Assembly: GCF_900109295.1 (NCBI RefSeq)
Contig: NZ_FOIZ01000001.1
Coordinates: forward strand, 2,046,001 to 2,110,000
Direction of reading: 5' to 3'
Origin: Cognatiyoonia koreensis
Lineage (GTDB): Bacteria > Pseudomonadota > Alphaproteobacteria > Rhodobacterales > Rhodobacteraceae
Length of the DNA stretch: 64,000 bases
This document shows positions 52,974 to 61,591 of the stretch, piece after piece. The number at the start of each line of letters is the position of its first letter. The first letter of the stretch is position 1. The position numbers were made by a program, and so were the translations under genes. Under the pieces are notes generated by a model. It had not been told where the DNA came from. It saw only the letters and a list, made by a program, of their open reading frames with translations, and made no database searches.

Positions 52974-54452
52974 ATGCTTGACCAATCCACCGATCTGAAA
53001 TCGCTTTTGAAGCGGTTGGACTTGCTTTGCGAACAGGCGTTTGTCGGCGGGTCCTGGGTCGATGCCAAGGACGGCAAGACTTTCGAGGTCAAGAACCCTG
53101 CGCGTGGCGATGTCATCGCCAATGTCGCTGACCTGTCCCGCGCGGAAATCAGTGATGCCATCACTGCAGCAGAAAAGGCCCAAAAAGACTGGGCCAAGCG
53201 TACTGGCAAGGATCGCGCGCAGGTCATGCGCAAGTGGTTCGATCTGATGATGGAACATCAGGACGATCTGGCCATCATCATGACCGCCGAGCAAGGCAAG
53301 CCATTGTCAGAATCCAAGGGCGAGGTCGGTTACGGCGCATCTTTCGTCGAATGGTTCGGCGAGGAGGCAAAGCGCGTTTACGGTGAAACCATTCCGGGCC
53401 ACATGCCGGACAAGCGGATCACGGTTATCCGCCAGCCTATCGGTGTCGCCGCCGGTATCACCCCCTGGAATTTCCCGAACGCCATGATTGCCCGCAAGGT
53501 CGCCCCTGCCTTGGCTGTCGGCTGCGCATTCGTGGTGCGTCCTGCGTCGTTGACGCCTTTGTCTGCACTGGCGATGGGTAAGCTTGCCGAAGAAGCCGGT
53601 GTGCCCAAAGGCTTGTTCTCGGTCGTCACGACGACATCTTCTTCGGAAGCGGGCAAGGAATTCTGCGAGAACCCGATCGTGCGCAAGCTGACCTTTACCG
53701 GATCGACCGAAGTGGGGCGCATTCTGCTGAAACAGGCTGCCGATCAGGTGATGAAGTGTTCAATGGAGCTGGGCGGCAACGCGCCGTTCATTGTCTTTGA
53801 TGACGCCGATCTTGATGCGGCTGTCGAAGGCGCCATCGCCTGCAAGTTCCGCAACAATGGTCAGACCTGTGTTTGCGCGAACCGTATTTACGTGCAGGCC
53901 GGTGTTTACGACGCCTTCGCGAAGAAACTGAAAGTCGCTGTTGAAAACCTGAAAGTCGGGGATGGCCTGGAGGACGGCACATCGCTCGGGCCGCTGATCG
54001 AACCGTCCGCCATCGACAAGGTGCAAGAGCATCTGGAAGACGCAATCGCCAAGGGCGGCAAGGTTTTGACAGGTGGCAAGCCGCACGCGCTTGGCGGGTT
54101 GTTCTTCGAGCCGACAATCGTAACCGAAGCCACGACCGACATGATTGTCAGCAAGGACGAAACCTTTGGTCCCTTCGCGCCATTGTTCAAATTCAAGGAC
54201 GAGGATGAAGTGATCGCCATGGCCAACGACACGATCTTTGGCCTTGCGTCCTATTTCTATGCCAAGGACCTTAGCCGCGTGACCAAGGTTGCCGAGGCGC
54301 TGGAATACGGGATCGTCGGTGTGAACACTGGCATTATTTCGACAGAGGTTGCCCCCTTTGGTGGGGTCAAGCAATCCGGCCTTGGCCGCGAAGGTTCATC
54401 GCACGGCATCGATGACTATCTTGAAATGAAGTATATCTGCGCGTCGGTCTAA
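52974..54452 (+). CDS. NAD(P)-dependent aldehyde dehydrogenase, succinate-semialdehyde type
   Basis: A protein of 492 residues from ATG 52974, with GGAGG six bases upstream. Motifs: AGITPWNFPNAMIARKVAPA, FTGSTEVGRILL, CSMELGGNAPFIV with the Glu base and NNGQTCVCANRIYV with the catalytic Cys near residue 300, ending GRDGSSHGIDDYLEMKYICAS-like (here GREGSSHGIDDYLEMKY). The ending and GQTCVCANR favour the GabD succinate-semialdehyde group. It is not the CoA-acylating malonate-semialdehyde enzyme of inositol breakdown. No GABA aminotransferase is next to it. Confidence 0.9.
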   Translation: MLDQSTDLKSLLKRLDLLCEQAFVGGSWVDAKDGKTFEVKNPARGDVIANVADLSRAEISDAITAAEKAQKDWAKRTGKDRAQVMRKWFDLMMEHQDDLAIIMTAEQGKPLSESKGEVGYGASFVEWFGEEAKRVYGETIPGHMPDKRITVIRQPIGVAAGITPWNFPNAMIARKVAPALAVGCAFVVRPASLTPLSALAMGKLAEEAGVPKGLFSVVTTTSSSEAGKEFCENPIVRKLTFTGSTEVGRILLKQAADQVMKCSMELGGNAPFIVFDDADLDAAVEGAIACKFRNNGQTCVCANRIYVQAGVYDAFAKKLKVAVENLKVGDGLEDGTSLGPLIEPSAIDKVQEHLEDAIAKGGKVLTGGKPHALGGLFFEPTIVTEATTDMIVSKDETFGPFAPLFKFKDEDEVIAMANDTIFGLASYFYAKDLSRVTKVAEALEYGIVGVNTGIISTEVAPFGGVKQSGLGREGSSHGIDDYLEMKYICASV

Positions 54453-54466
54453 GTCGTTTTGTGGAG

Positions 54467-55267
54467 CTATTGCGCAGCGTGATCTTCGTCCAGCGCGGTG
54501 TCATCCTTTGGATGCACTGCCTGGACCAGCATCAGGTCAGCCTTGCCTTTGACCAGCCAGGATAGGCCAAAGGCCCAGATCCCGAATGCTTCGAACCAGA
54601 AGATCAGGTTATTTGCGATCACGACATCGCGGATTGGCCCTGGATAGAAATTCTTGAACGCCGCCGCGATTGCCGTCAGCGCCAGACACAGCAGAATGGT
54701 GTAGCCGCACCAGTGATAAACCCGCTTGCGGTGAAGTTTTGCGCCCCGCGGGAATTTCACGAGGCAAAAGGCTGCAAGTGACGAAAAGAACACCAGCGCA
54801 GCGCTGTAGTGAAACACCGGCGTCATATCGATCCCGAGGTTTGCCTGCGTCATCGTTGCGATCTGCCCGGTCTGGCTTTCGTTCGGGAACAGGGCCACGC
54901 CGAAGGCCGCGATACCGGCGGACGTTGCCAGCCAGTCATCGTTGATGAATTCGCCCTTTTCGCGCCGGTAGCCCCGATACGAAATGAGAAAAACGCCGAT
55001 CGCGCAAAGTGTGCCGACAAAGAGGTCGCGATATGTCGTGTGATAGAAGTCGCTGATCGTCGGTTCGATCCGCTCGTTATCAAGTACACCGCCAATGATG
55101 AGGAACACGGGCAGCAGCATGCCCAACACGCCAAGTGCATTGCGCACGCGGGTGTAGGACATGACCATATCTCTGCCGTGTTCTACATTCATCTGGTCCC
55201 CCAGCCGCGCCAAATGTGCGCCACCGTTCTTGCAATAACAGTCGCGCACATAGGGGCGTGCGAGCAA
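54467..55267 (-). CDS. Polytopic membrane protein of unknown function
   Basis: A protein of up to 266 residues with six or seven membrane segments from about residue 44 on (VLGMLLPVFLIIGGVLD, LFVGTLCAIGVFLISYRGY, FHYSAALVFFSSLAAFCLV and others) and a charged C-terminal tail. The start is uncertain: TTG 55267 gives an N terminus with CYC and GGAHLARLGDQ, while ATG 55162 would begin near the first membrane segment. It resembles DUF998-like proteins in layout only. It is a single gene between the aldehyde dehydrogenase and irr, 33 bases after the irr stop. Confidence 0.75.
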   Translation of the reverse strand: MLARPYVRDCYCKNGGAHLARLGDQMNVEHGRDMVMSYTRVRNALGVLGMLLPVFLIIGGVLDNERIEPTISDFYHTTYRDLFVGTLCAIGVFLISYRGYRREKGEFINDDWLATSAGIAAFGVALFPNESQTGQIATMTQANLGIDMTPVFHYSAALVFFSSLAAFCLVKFPRGAKLHRKRVYHWCGYTILLCLALTAIAAAFKNFYPGPIRDVVIANNLIFWFEAFGIWAFGLSWLVKGKADLMLVQAVHPKDDTALDEDHAAQ

Positions 55268-55300
55268 GGTCAGGGTTTCCAGACCTGTCGGGCTGTCGGG

Positions 55301-55720
55301 TTAGCGGGTGCGACGCAGGCGGATCACCACATCGACGGACGCAATTTCCGCGCCTTCGGGTGCATCCGGTATCCGGGAAATTTCAAGTTCGGACGCGGGT
55401 GCGTCTGTCAGGGCGGCGCTGTCTTCCCAGTAGAAATGGGGGTGATCGTCGATGCGTGTATCGAAATAGCTTTTCGCGCCGTCGACGGTGATTTCGCGCA
55501 TCAGCCCTGCATCACAGAAGGCACGCAGCGTATTGTAGACGGTTGCCAGCGAAACCTTTTCATCGGATTGGGAAGCCGCGTCGAACAGGCTTTCTGCGGT
55601 GACGTGGCGGTTCTGACCGTCACCCACCAAGAGCCGCGCAAGTGTAAGGCGCTGCCGCGTCGGGCGCAGCGATGCTCCGGCAAGCCATTCTGTCGAGCGT
55701 TCCGTCTGGATATCTGACAT
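55301..55720 (-). CDS. irr: Fur-family iron response regulator Irr
   Basis: Iron- and heme-responsive regulator, 139 residues. The DNA-binding half has LRPTRQRLTLARLLVGDG, then VSLATVYNTLRAFCDAGL; the C-terminal half has DGAKSYFDTRIDDHPHFYWED and ends ASVDVVIRLRRTR, all as in Irr. The heme-associated His triplet of the Bradyrhizobium protein is HPH here, and the N-terminal heme motif is absent. It is divergent from fabA with 168 bases between, an arrangement often seen in Rhodobacterales. PerR is less likely because the metal-binding pattern differs. Confidence 0.88.
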   Translation of the reverse strand: MSDIQTERSTEWLAGASLRPTRQRLTLARLLVGDGQNRHVTAESLFDAASQSDEKVSLATVYNTLRAFCDAGLMREITVDGAKSYFDTRIDDHPHFYWEDSAALTDAPASELEISRIPDAPEGAEIASVDVVIRLRRTR

Positions 55721-55888
55721 CAGTCCGTTCCTCTATTCCCTTACACATATGGGATTTTTGCCCTGTGGATCAATCAGTTTTGCTGAATGGCGGGCAAACT
55801 GCGGCGATTCTGCACGTCTCTTGCCCTTGCAAAGCCAGCGGTGATAGAGGTCGCGGCAACATGCAGACATAAAAAGTGAGCGACCCAT

Positions 55889-56398
55889 ATGGCCGACTAT
55901 CCCTCCAGCTTTGATAAAGAAGGTTTGCTGAAATGCGCCCGTGGTGAGCTTTTCGGTCCGGGCAATGCCCAGTTGCCGGCCCCGCCGATGCTGATGATGG
56001 ATCGCATCACCGACATTTCCGGCGATGGTGGTGCCCATGGGAAAGGTCATGTCATTGCAGAGTTCGATATCACGCCTGACCTTTGGTTTTTTGAGTGCCA
56101 TTTCCCCGGCAATCCGATCATGCCGGGCTGCCTTGGCCTTGACGGTCTGTGGCAGTTGACCGGCTTCAACCTTGGCTGGCGCGGCTGGCAGGGACGTGGC
56201 TATGCGTTGGGAGTGGGCGAGGTCAAACTGACCGGCATGGTGCGCCCCGACCGCAAGATGCTGACCTATAAGATCGACTTTACCAAAGCGATCCAGACCC
56301 GCCGCCTGACCATGGGAGTTGCCGACGGGATCGTCGAAGCGGATGGTGAAGTCATCTATCAGGTCAAGGACATGAAAGTCGCCCTGAGCGAAAGCTGA
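55889..56398 (+). CDS. fabA: 3-Hydroxydecanoyl-ACP dehydratase/isomerase
   Basis: Makes trans-2- and cis-3-decenoyl-ACP, the branch to unsaturated fatty acids. The protein has 169 residues. The catalytic segment [20 protein letters not shown] holds the His (near residue 71) and Asp (near 85). The N terminus has [19 protein letters not shown] and the middle [13 protein letters not shown]. It is followed by a DUF1569-like gene and then fabB and fabI on the same strand. Confidence 0.96.
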   Translation: MADYPSSFDKEGLLKCARGELFGPGNAQLPAPPMLMMDRITDISGDGGAHGKGHVIAEFDITPDLWFFECHFPGNPIMPGCLGLDGLWQLTGFNLGWRGWQGRGYALGVGEVKLTGMVRPDRKMLTYKIDFTKAIQTRRLTMGVADGIVEADGEVIYQVKDMKVALSES

Positions 56399-56438
56399 CC
56401 CACCGCGCAGAGCTGCGCCCAGAACCCGGAGAACATCC

Positions 56439-56969
56439 ATGGACCGCCGATCTTTCGCGAAATACGTCGCTTCCGGTGCGTTTCTGGGTGTCGCAGGTGG
56501 TGGCTTTTACTGGCTGAACGCACCGCGCGACCAGAGCCATCTGGGGCTTGATCTGATGCTCGACAAACTGGACACGCTGGCCAGCCGTCCGTTGGAGAAG
56601 GCGGGAAGCTGGGACGCCACCCGCACGTTTCACCATCTTGCCCAATCCGTCGAGTTTTCCATGGCAGGCTTTCCAGAACACAAGTCGGCGCTGTTTCAGA
56701 ACACTGTCGGCAAGATGGCCTACCGGGTTTTCAACGCGCGCGGGCAGATGTCGCACGGGTTGGACGAGGTTATTCCAGGTGAAATCGTGACCGAGGACGG
56801 CCAGACGCAGGACGCATTGCTGCGGCTGAAATCGGCGTTGCTGGATTTTAAAAGCTACGAAGCAGAGCTGAAGCCGCATTTTGCATACGGTGCGCTGTCA
56901 AAGGACGATTATGCCATCGCCCATGTTCTGCACATCAACAATCATCTGGAAGAGTTTCGGCTGACCTGA
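56439..56969 (+). CDS. DUF1569-type (DinB-like) protein with Tat-like signal
   Basis: A protein of 176 residues starting MDRRSFAKYVASGAFLGVAGGG, which is a twin-arginine-like signal, so it is probably exported. The rest (TFHHLAQSVEFSMAGFPEHK, then a late HVLHINNHLEEF with two His) fits the DUF1569 family, whose fold is related to DinB four-helix metal proteins. Function unknown. It lies between fabA and fabB, 40 bases after fabA, an unusual insertion in the fatty acid gene order. Confidence 0.72.
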   Translation: MDRRSFAKYVASGAFLGVAGGGFYWLNAPRDQSHLGLDLMLDKLDTLASRPLEKAGSWDATRTFHHLAQSVEFSMAGFPEHKSALFQNTVGKMAYRVFNARGQMSHGLDEVIPGEIVTEDGQTQDALLRLKSALLDFKSYEAELKPHFAYGALSKDDYAIAHVLHINNHLEEFRLT

Positions 56970-57003
56970 CACCGTAGGTTCGGGTCAGGCCGGGAAAACG
57001 GAT

Positions 57004-57171
57004 CTAGCCCGATTTCTTTCGCGCTTCTTCAGCCTGACGATGGATTTCAGCCCAATCAACAGTCTGCGGCTGGATCGTCCGCAGATCGGCCTCCTGAGAC
57101 AACCGGCTTACCATGTCGGGTTGAATCGTCGGAAACGGCGTTTCTTTTCGTGTCTTGGGAGTGTCGGCCAT
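57004..57171 (-). CDS. Possible small protein antisense to the fabA-fabB interval
   Basis: A reading frame of 55 residues from ATG 57171 with GGAG ten bases upstream. The sequence MADTPKTRKETPFPTIQPD, then DWAEIHRQAEEARKKSG, is hydrophilic and looks like natural protein. The codon use is normal for the region. I do not recognise it. It could be a real small gene or a chance frame. Confidence 0.5.
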   Translation of the reverse strand: MADTPKTRKETPFPTIQPDMVSRLSQEADLRTIQPQTVDWAEIHRQAEEARKKSG

Positions 57172-57428
57172 TGTTGCGTCTCCGGTCAATCAGTCTCAAA
57201 TACATTACCCCACCGCAAAACGCAGTGATCTTAAGCCTTTATCATACGCCGGATGGTGTCCGAATTATGATCGTGCCAAGGCGATACTGGGGAACATCTG
57301 CGATCCTTCGCAGCTGTGACAGGCTGATTTCTGGCCACCCGCACGCGACTTAGGCCCGTCTGCTTTGCCCTTGCGCCATTGCGACACCCTGTCCTACACA
57401 GGCTGCGACCTAGCAAAGAGGAGCGCCC

Positions 57429-58658
57429 ATGCGCCGCGTCGTCGTCACAGGCTTGGGGATCGTTTCCCCGATCGGAAATAACGCAGAAGAGGTTTTGGGG
57501 TCGCTCAAGTCCGGCACGTCAGGGATCGAGGCGAGTGCCGACATGGCAGAGCACGGCTTTCGCAGCCAAATCGCAGGCACGCTGAAGCTGGATGTGGCCG
57601 ATCATGTTGACAAACGCACCTTGCGTTTCATGGGCCCGGGTGCCGCCTATTCCTATATCGCGATGCAGCAGGCGATAGCAGATGCAGGTCTGTCCGAGGA
57701 TCAGGTCGTCAATCCGATGACGGGTGTCATCGCGGGTTCGGGTGGTCCATCGACGTCTGCCATGCTCGCTGCCCATCAGGTTGTGCTGAATACCGGAGCA
57801 ACCAAGCGGATCGGACCGTTTGCTGTGCCCAAGACGATGTCTTCGACCGTCAGCGCGAACCTTGCAACGGCGTTCAAGATCAAAGGCATGAATTTTTCCA
57901 TCACCTCGGCCTGTTCGACGTCGCTGCATTGCATCGGCATGGCCGCGCAGCAGATCGCACTTGGCACGCAAGACACGATGTTCGCTGGCGGTGGCGAGGA
58001 ACTGGACTGGACGTTGTCCTGCCTGTTCGACGCCATGGGCGCGATGTCTTCGAAATACAACGACACGCCGACCAAGGCCTCGCGCGCGTTTGACGCCGAC
58101 CGTGACGGTTTCGTGATTGCCGGTGGCGGTGCGATGGTTGTGCTGGAAAGCCTTGATTCCGCGCAGGCGCGTGGTGCGAAAATCTATGCAGAGGTCACGG
58201 GCTTTTCGGCGACGTCCGATGGGGCCGACATGGTCGCACCATCTGGCGAAGGTGGGGAACGAGCGATGCGCGGTGCCTTGGAAACCCTGCCCGAAGGCCG
58301 CAAGATCAGCTATATCAATGCGCACGGCACATCCACACCGGTCGGCGACGTTGGCGAGATCGAAGCGGTCCGGCGTGTCTTTGGCGAGGGATCAACGCCG
58401 CCAGTTTCATCCACCAAGTCGATGACAGGCCACAGCCAGGGGGCGACGGGTGCGTCCGAAGCGGTCTATTGCCTGTTGATGTTGGAACATGACTTTATCG
58501 CGCCATCCATCAACGTCGAAACTCTTGACCCCGCGTTGAAGCCCGAAGAAATCGCGACGGAACTGGTCGAAAATGCCGGGCTTGATACTGTGATGACAAA
58601 CTCTTTCGGTTTTGGCGGCACAAACGGATCCATGTTGTTGAGTAAATTTAAGGAGTAG
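57429..58658 (+). CDS. fabB: 3-Oxoacyl-ACP synthase I
   Basis: Condensing enzyme that elongates the cis-3-decenoyl product of FabA. The protein has 409 residues. The catalytic triad is Cys in ITSACSTSLHCIG near 164, His in NAHGTSTPVGD near 299 and His in KSMTGHSQGATGASEA near 334. GAGGAG precedes the start. It ends four bases before fabI, with AAGGAG for fabI inside its own end. The subtype FabB, not FabF, is supported by the pairing with fabA. Confidence 0.95.
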   Translation: MRRVVVTGLGIVSPIGNNAEEVLGSLKSGTSGIEASADMAEHGFRSQIAGTLKLDVADHVDKRTLRFMGPGAAYSYIAMQQAIADAGLSEDQVVNPMTGVIAGSGGPSTSAMLAAHQVVLNTGATKRIGPFAVPKTMSSTVSANLATAFKIKGMNFSITSACSTSLHCIGMAAQQIALGTQDTMFAGGGEELDWTLSCLFDAMGAMSSKYNDTPTKASRAFDADRDGFVIAGGGAMVVLESLDSAQARGAKIYAEVTGFSATSDGADMVAPSGEGGERAMRGALETLPEGRKISYINAHGTSTPVGDVGEIEAVRRVFGEGSTPPVSSTKSMTGHSQGATGASEAVYCLLMLEHDFIAPSINVETLDPALKPEEIATELVENAGLDTVMTNSFGFGGTNGSMLLSKFKE

Positions 58659-58662
58659 CCCG

Positions 58663-59451
58663 ATGACGATTTCAATGGCGGGCAAGCGCGGCCTGATTAT
58701 GGGCGTTGCGAACGAACGGTCCATCGCGTGGGGCATTGCCAAGGCGATGCACGAAGCCGGCGCGGAACTGGCGTTTTCCTATCAGGGCGAAGCCTTTGGC
58801 AAACGTCTGGAACCGCTGGCCGCCAGTGTCGGCAGTGATTTCATGGTCGATGTCGATGTGACCAATGACGACAGCATGGACCAGTGCTTTGCCGCGTTGA
58901 AGGAAAAATGGGGCAGTCTTGATTTCGTCGTCCACGCCATCGCCTATTCCGACAAGAATGAACTGACGGGTCGCATTCGTGATACGTCCCGCGCGAACTT
59001 CAAGAATTCGCTGACGATTTCCTGCTATTCCTTTATTGATGTTGCCCGCCGCGCGGCTGAACTGATGCCGAATGGCGGCACCCTTTTGACGCTGACCTAT
59101 CAAGGGTCCAATCGCGTCACGCCGTTCTACAATGTCATGGGCGTGGCCAAGGCGGCACTGGAATCCGCGACCCGATATCTTGCCAACGATCTTGGCCCAG
59201 ACGGGATCCGCGTGAATGCCATTTCCCCCGGGCCGATGAAAACGCTTGCCGGCGCGGCAATTGGTGGTGCGCGCAAGACCTACAAGCACACGGACATGAA
59301 CGCGCCGATGCGTGCGAACGCGACGCTTGAGGCTGTGGGCGGCACTGCCGTTTATCTTGCCTCGGACGCCGGAGCCTGCACCACGGGAGAGATCATCCGT
59401 GTCGATGGCGGATTCCACGTCTTGGGTATGCCCCAGCCTGACCACCTTTAA
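58663..59451 (+). CDS. fabI: Enoyl-ACP reductase (NADH)
   Basis: Last reduction step of each fatty acid elongation cycle. The protein has 262 residues. The nucleotide site is LIMGVANERSIAWGIAKAM at the N terminus; the active site is YQGSNRVTPFYNVMGVAKAA (Tyr x6 Lys with the second Tyr, near residues 146-165), then AISPGPMKTLAGAAI. FabI is the target of triclosan in other bacteria. It closes the fabA-fabB-fabI set. Confidence 0.95.
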   Translation: MTISMAGKRGLIMGVANERSIAWGIAKAMHEAGAELAFSYQGEAFGKRLEPLAASVGSDFMVDVDVTNDDSMDQCFAALKEKWGSLDFVVHAIAYSDKNELTGRIRDTSRANFKNSLTISCYSFIDVARRAAELMPNGGTLLTLTYQGSNRVTPFYNVMGVAKAALESATRYLANDLGPDGIRVNAISPGPMKTLAGAAIGGARKTYKHTDMNAPMRANATLEAVGGTAVYLASDAGACTTGEIIRVDGGFHVLGMPQPDHL

Positions 59452-59519
59452 TCATCGACCTTGACAGTGTGGCGCGACGGGTTTCCAACTGGAAGTATCC
59501 CTGGGTTGGAGATCGCGCC

Positions 59520-59924
59520 ATGACCAAGATGATTTTCGTCAACCTGCCGGTATCGGACGTCAAACGCAGCCGCGCGTTTTACACAGCGCTTGGTTTCACC
59601 GTCAATGAAGAGTTCAGTGACGACACGACGGCGTGTATCGTTGTCTCGGAACACATCTATATCATGATCCTTGAGCACGCGCGTTTCAAGGATTTCGCAC
59701 CAAGACCGGTTGCAGAAACCCAAAAAGTCACCGGAAGTCTTTTCGCCCTGACCTGCGAAAGCCGCGAGGCTGTTGATACGATGCTTTCGGCGGCCCTTGC
59801 CCATGGGGGGACCGACAACAAGAAACCGCAGGACATCGAAGGATTCATGTACGGGCAAAGCTTCAGCGACCCTGACGGGCACGTGTTCGAACCGTTCTAC
59901 ATGGTGCAGCAGTCGCGCGACTAG
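59520..59924 (+). CDS. VOC-family (glyoxalase-like) protein
   Basis: A protein of 134 residues from ATG 59520. It is a single vicinal-oxygen-chelate domain with two beta-alpha-beta-beta-beta units: MIFVNLPVSDVKRSRAFYTA at the start and QSFSDPDGHVFEPFYM at the end, where the Glu is a usual metal ligand. It looks like a predicted lactoylglutathione lyase relative, but its substrate is unknown. Its stop interlocks with that of the next VOC gene on the other strand in CTAG. Confidence 0.85.
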   Translation: MTKMIFVNLPVSDVKRSRAFYTALGFTVNEEFSDDTTACIVVSEHIYIMILEHARFKDFAPRPVAETQKVTGSLFALTCESREAVDTMLSAALAHGGTDNKKPQDIEGFMYGQSFSDPDGHVFEPFYMVQQSRD

Positions 59925-60307
59925 TCCATCGGTTCGGGCGTCATCAGCCCCATTTCAGCGCCAGTCGGGTCGGTCAGCATTGCGATCCGTCCTGTCCCCG
60001 GCACATCAAAGGGTTCGCGCGTGCATTTGCCGCCAGCTGCCTTGGTGGCTTCGACCGCTGCATCCACATCGTCCACGGCGAAATAGGACATCCAATGTGC
60101 TGGCGCGTCCTTCATGTAGTCGACGCCGGACATATCCATGATTCCCGCCACCGGCTGCCCATTCAACATCGCGAGGTGGTAATCACCTTCTTCCATCGGC
60201 ATGGTCGTAAATGTCCAACCGCAGGTATCGCCATAGTAGGATTTCGCGCCTTCAACATCGCGGGTCATCAATTCCGTCCAGCATACGCTCCCATGACTGT
60301 CTGACAT
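59921..60307 (-). CDS. Second VOC-family protein, convergent with the first
   Basis: A protein of 128 residues: GSVCWTELMTRDVEGAKSYY opens the domain and RIAMLTDPTGAEMGLMTPE closes it. PAHWMSYFAVDDVDAAV marks the second repeat. This subgroup (with a GWTFTTMPM-like strand) is widespread and of unknown substrate. The convergent pair of VOC genes may have arisen from separate acquisitions, as their sequences differ. Confidence 0.87.
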   Translation of the reverse strand: MSDSHGSVCWTELMTRDVEGAKSYYGDTCGWTFTTMPMEEGDYHLAMLNGQPVAGIMDMSGVDYMKDAPAHWMSYFAVDDVDAAVEATKAAGGKCTREPFDVPGTGRIAMLTDPTGAEMGLMTPEPMD

Positions 60308-60365
60308 GTCTCATCCTCCCTTTCGGATGGGATCAGTCTAGCACAGTTCGATGGAATAACCGAAT

Positions 60366-60800
60366 TCAGGCGGCGTCGATCGCGACCATTTCAATATCAA
60401 AGACGAGATCTTGCCCTGCAAGGCGATGGTTTGCATCCAGTGTCACTTCGGTGTCGCTGATCTCTGCGACGGTGACGGGCATTGCACGGCCATCCGGTGT
60501 CTGCATCTGAAGCTGCAGCCCGACTTCGAGCGGGATTTCAGGCGGGAAATCTGCCTTGGGCACGGCCTGAATGCCTTCATCGTGACGCTGGCCATAGGCC
60601 TGATCGCACGGCACGTTCACGGTCTTCTTGTCGCCGACAGCCATACCGGGAATTGCGGCATCCAGTCCGGGAATGATCATGCCAGAGCCCACTTCGAATT
60701 CCAGCGGATCGCGGCCGGTCGAACTATCAAAAGTGTCGCCGTTGGTCAGTGTCCCGGTGTAGTGGATGCGCACCGTGTCGCCCGATTTTGCTGTCGTCAT
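60366..60800 (-). CDS. FKBP-type peptidyl-prolyl isomerase, SlyD-like
   Basis: Folding catalyst of 144 residues from ATG 60800. FKBP motifs: VRIHYTGTLTNGDTFDSSTG, LEFEVGSGMIIPGLDAAIPG and VPCDQAYGQRHDEGIQAVPK with the SlyD-type insert-in-flap start, then LDANHRLAGQDLVFDIEMV, as in SlyD. No His-rich tail. It is a cytoplasmic chaperone/isomerase by prediction. It is divergent from the HAD gene with 113 bases between. Confidence 0.93.
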   Translation of the reverse strand: MTTAKSGDTVRIHYTGTLTNGDTFDSSTGRDPLEFEVGSGMIIPGLDAAIPGMAVGDKKTVNVPCDQAYGQRHDEGIQAVPKADFPPEIPLEVGLQLQMQTPDGRAMPVTVAEISDTEVTLDANHRLAGQDLVFDIEMVAIDAA

Positions 60801-60913
60801 AGAGAATGCCTTTCCTAGCGAATGAGGGGCAAAGCTAATTCGTGGTGCTTTGGGATGCAAACAGCTTTACCTCTTCGCAGATGCATTGCACTGTGCGGCG
60901 AAGGGGAATGGCG

Positions 60914-61591
60914 ATGCCGATCACGACTTGCATCTTTGACGCCTACGGCACGTTGTTCGACGTGAATGCAGCGGCCCGGCAGGCTGCCGAAGAACCGGGG
61001 CAAAGCGCGCTGCGGGCCGTGTGGCCCAAGCTGGCAGCAGACTGGCGCGCCAAGCAACTGGAATACACATGGCTGCGAACTGTTGCCGGACGTCACTGCG
61101 ATTTCTGGAAAGTGACCCAGGACGGGCTGGATTGGGCGATGGAGGCATCAGACCTTGATGACATCACCTTGCGTGAACGGCTTTTGGCGCTTTACTGGGA
61201 ATTGGCGGCCTTTCCCGAAGTCCCCGACATGCTTGCTGAACTGAAAGCCAAGGGCTTGAAGACTGCAATCCTGTCAAACGGGTCGCCCGATATGCTGAAA
61301 GGTGCGGTCGAAAGTGCCGGGTTGGGCGAACTGCTGGACGCGACGCTGTCCGTGGAAACGGTGCAGGTCTTCAAGCCGCACAATTCGGTCTACGACCTTG
61401 TCGGGCAGCATTTCGATTGCGACAAGGACAGCGTGCTGTTCGTTTCGTCCAATGGCTGGGATGCGTGTGCCGCAGCAGGCTATGGTTTCCAGACCGCCTG
61501 GGTGAATCGCACCGACGCACCACTTGATCGACTTTATGCCGCGCCGCACCATGTCCTGTCAGACCTGCGCACAATACCGGACCTTGTTTAA
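60914..61591 (+). CDS. Haloacid dehalogenase type II
   Basis: Hydrolase of the HAD superfamily, 225 residues from ATG 60914 (AAGGGGA lies seven bases before it; an ATG at 60908 is too close to that site). Motif I FDAYGTLFDV with nucleophile Asp, motif II LSNGSPDML, Lys in FKPHNSVY and motif with SSNGWDACAAAGYGF. These are the pattern of (S)-2-haloacid dehalogenases, giving D-2-hydroxy acids. The first gene of a four-gene run; its stop overlaps the next start by one base. Confidence 0.9.
   Translation: MPITTCIFDAYGTLFDVNAAARQAAEEPGQSALRAVWPKLAADWRAKQLEYTWLRTVAGRHCDFWKVTQDGLDWAMEASDLDDITLRERLLALYWELAAFPEVPDMLAELKAKGLKTAILSNGSPDMLKGAVESAGLGELLDATLSVETVQVFKPHNSVYDLVGQHFDCDKDSVLFVSSNGWDACAAAGYGFQTAWVNRTDAPLDRLYAAPHHVLSDLRTIPDLV

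Noticed and set aside
52974..54452. Assigning this dehydrogenase as IolA/MmsA, the last enzyme of inositol breakdown
   Set aside because: It has succinate-semialdehyde-type motifs and lies 32 kb from the iol genes; IolA seems to be encoded elsewhere.
55721..55888. Irr-type operator (ICE box) between irr and fabA
   Set aside because: I looked for an AT-rich TTAGAA-TTCTAA-like dyad and found none that was convincing.
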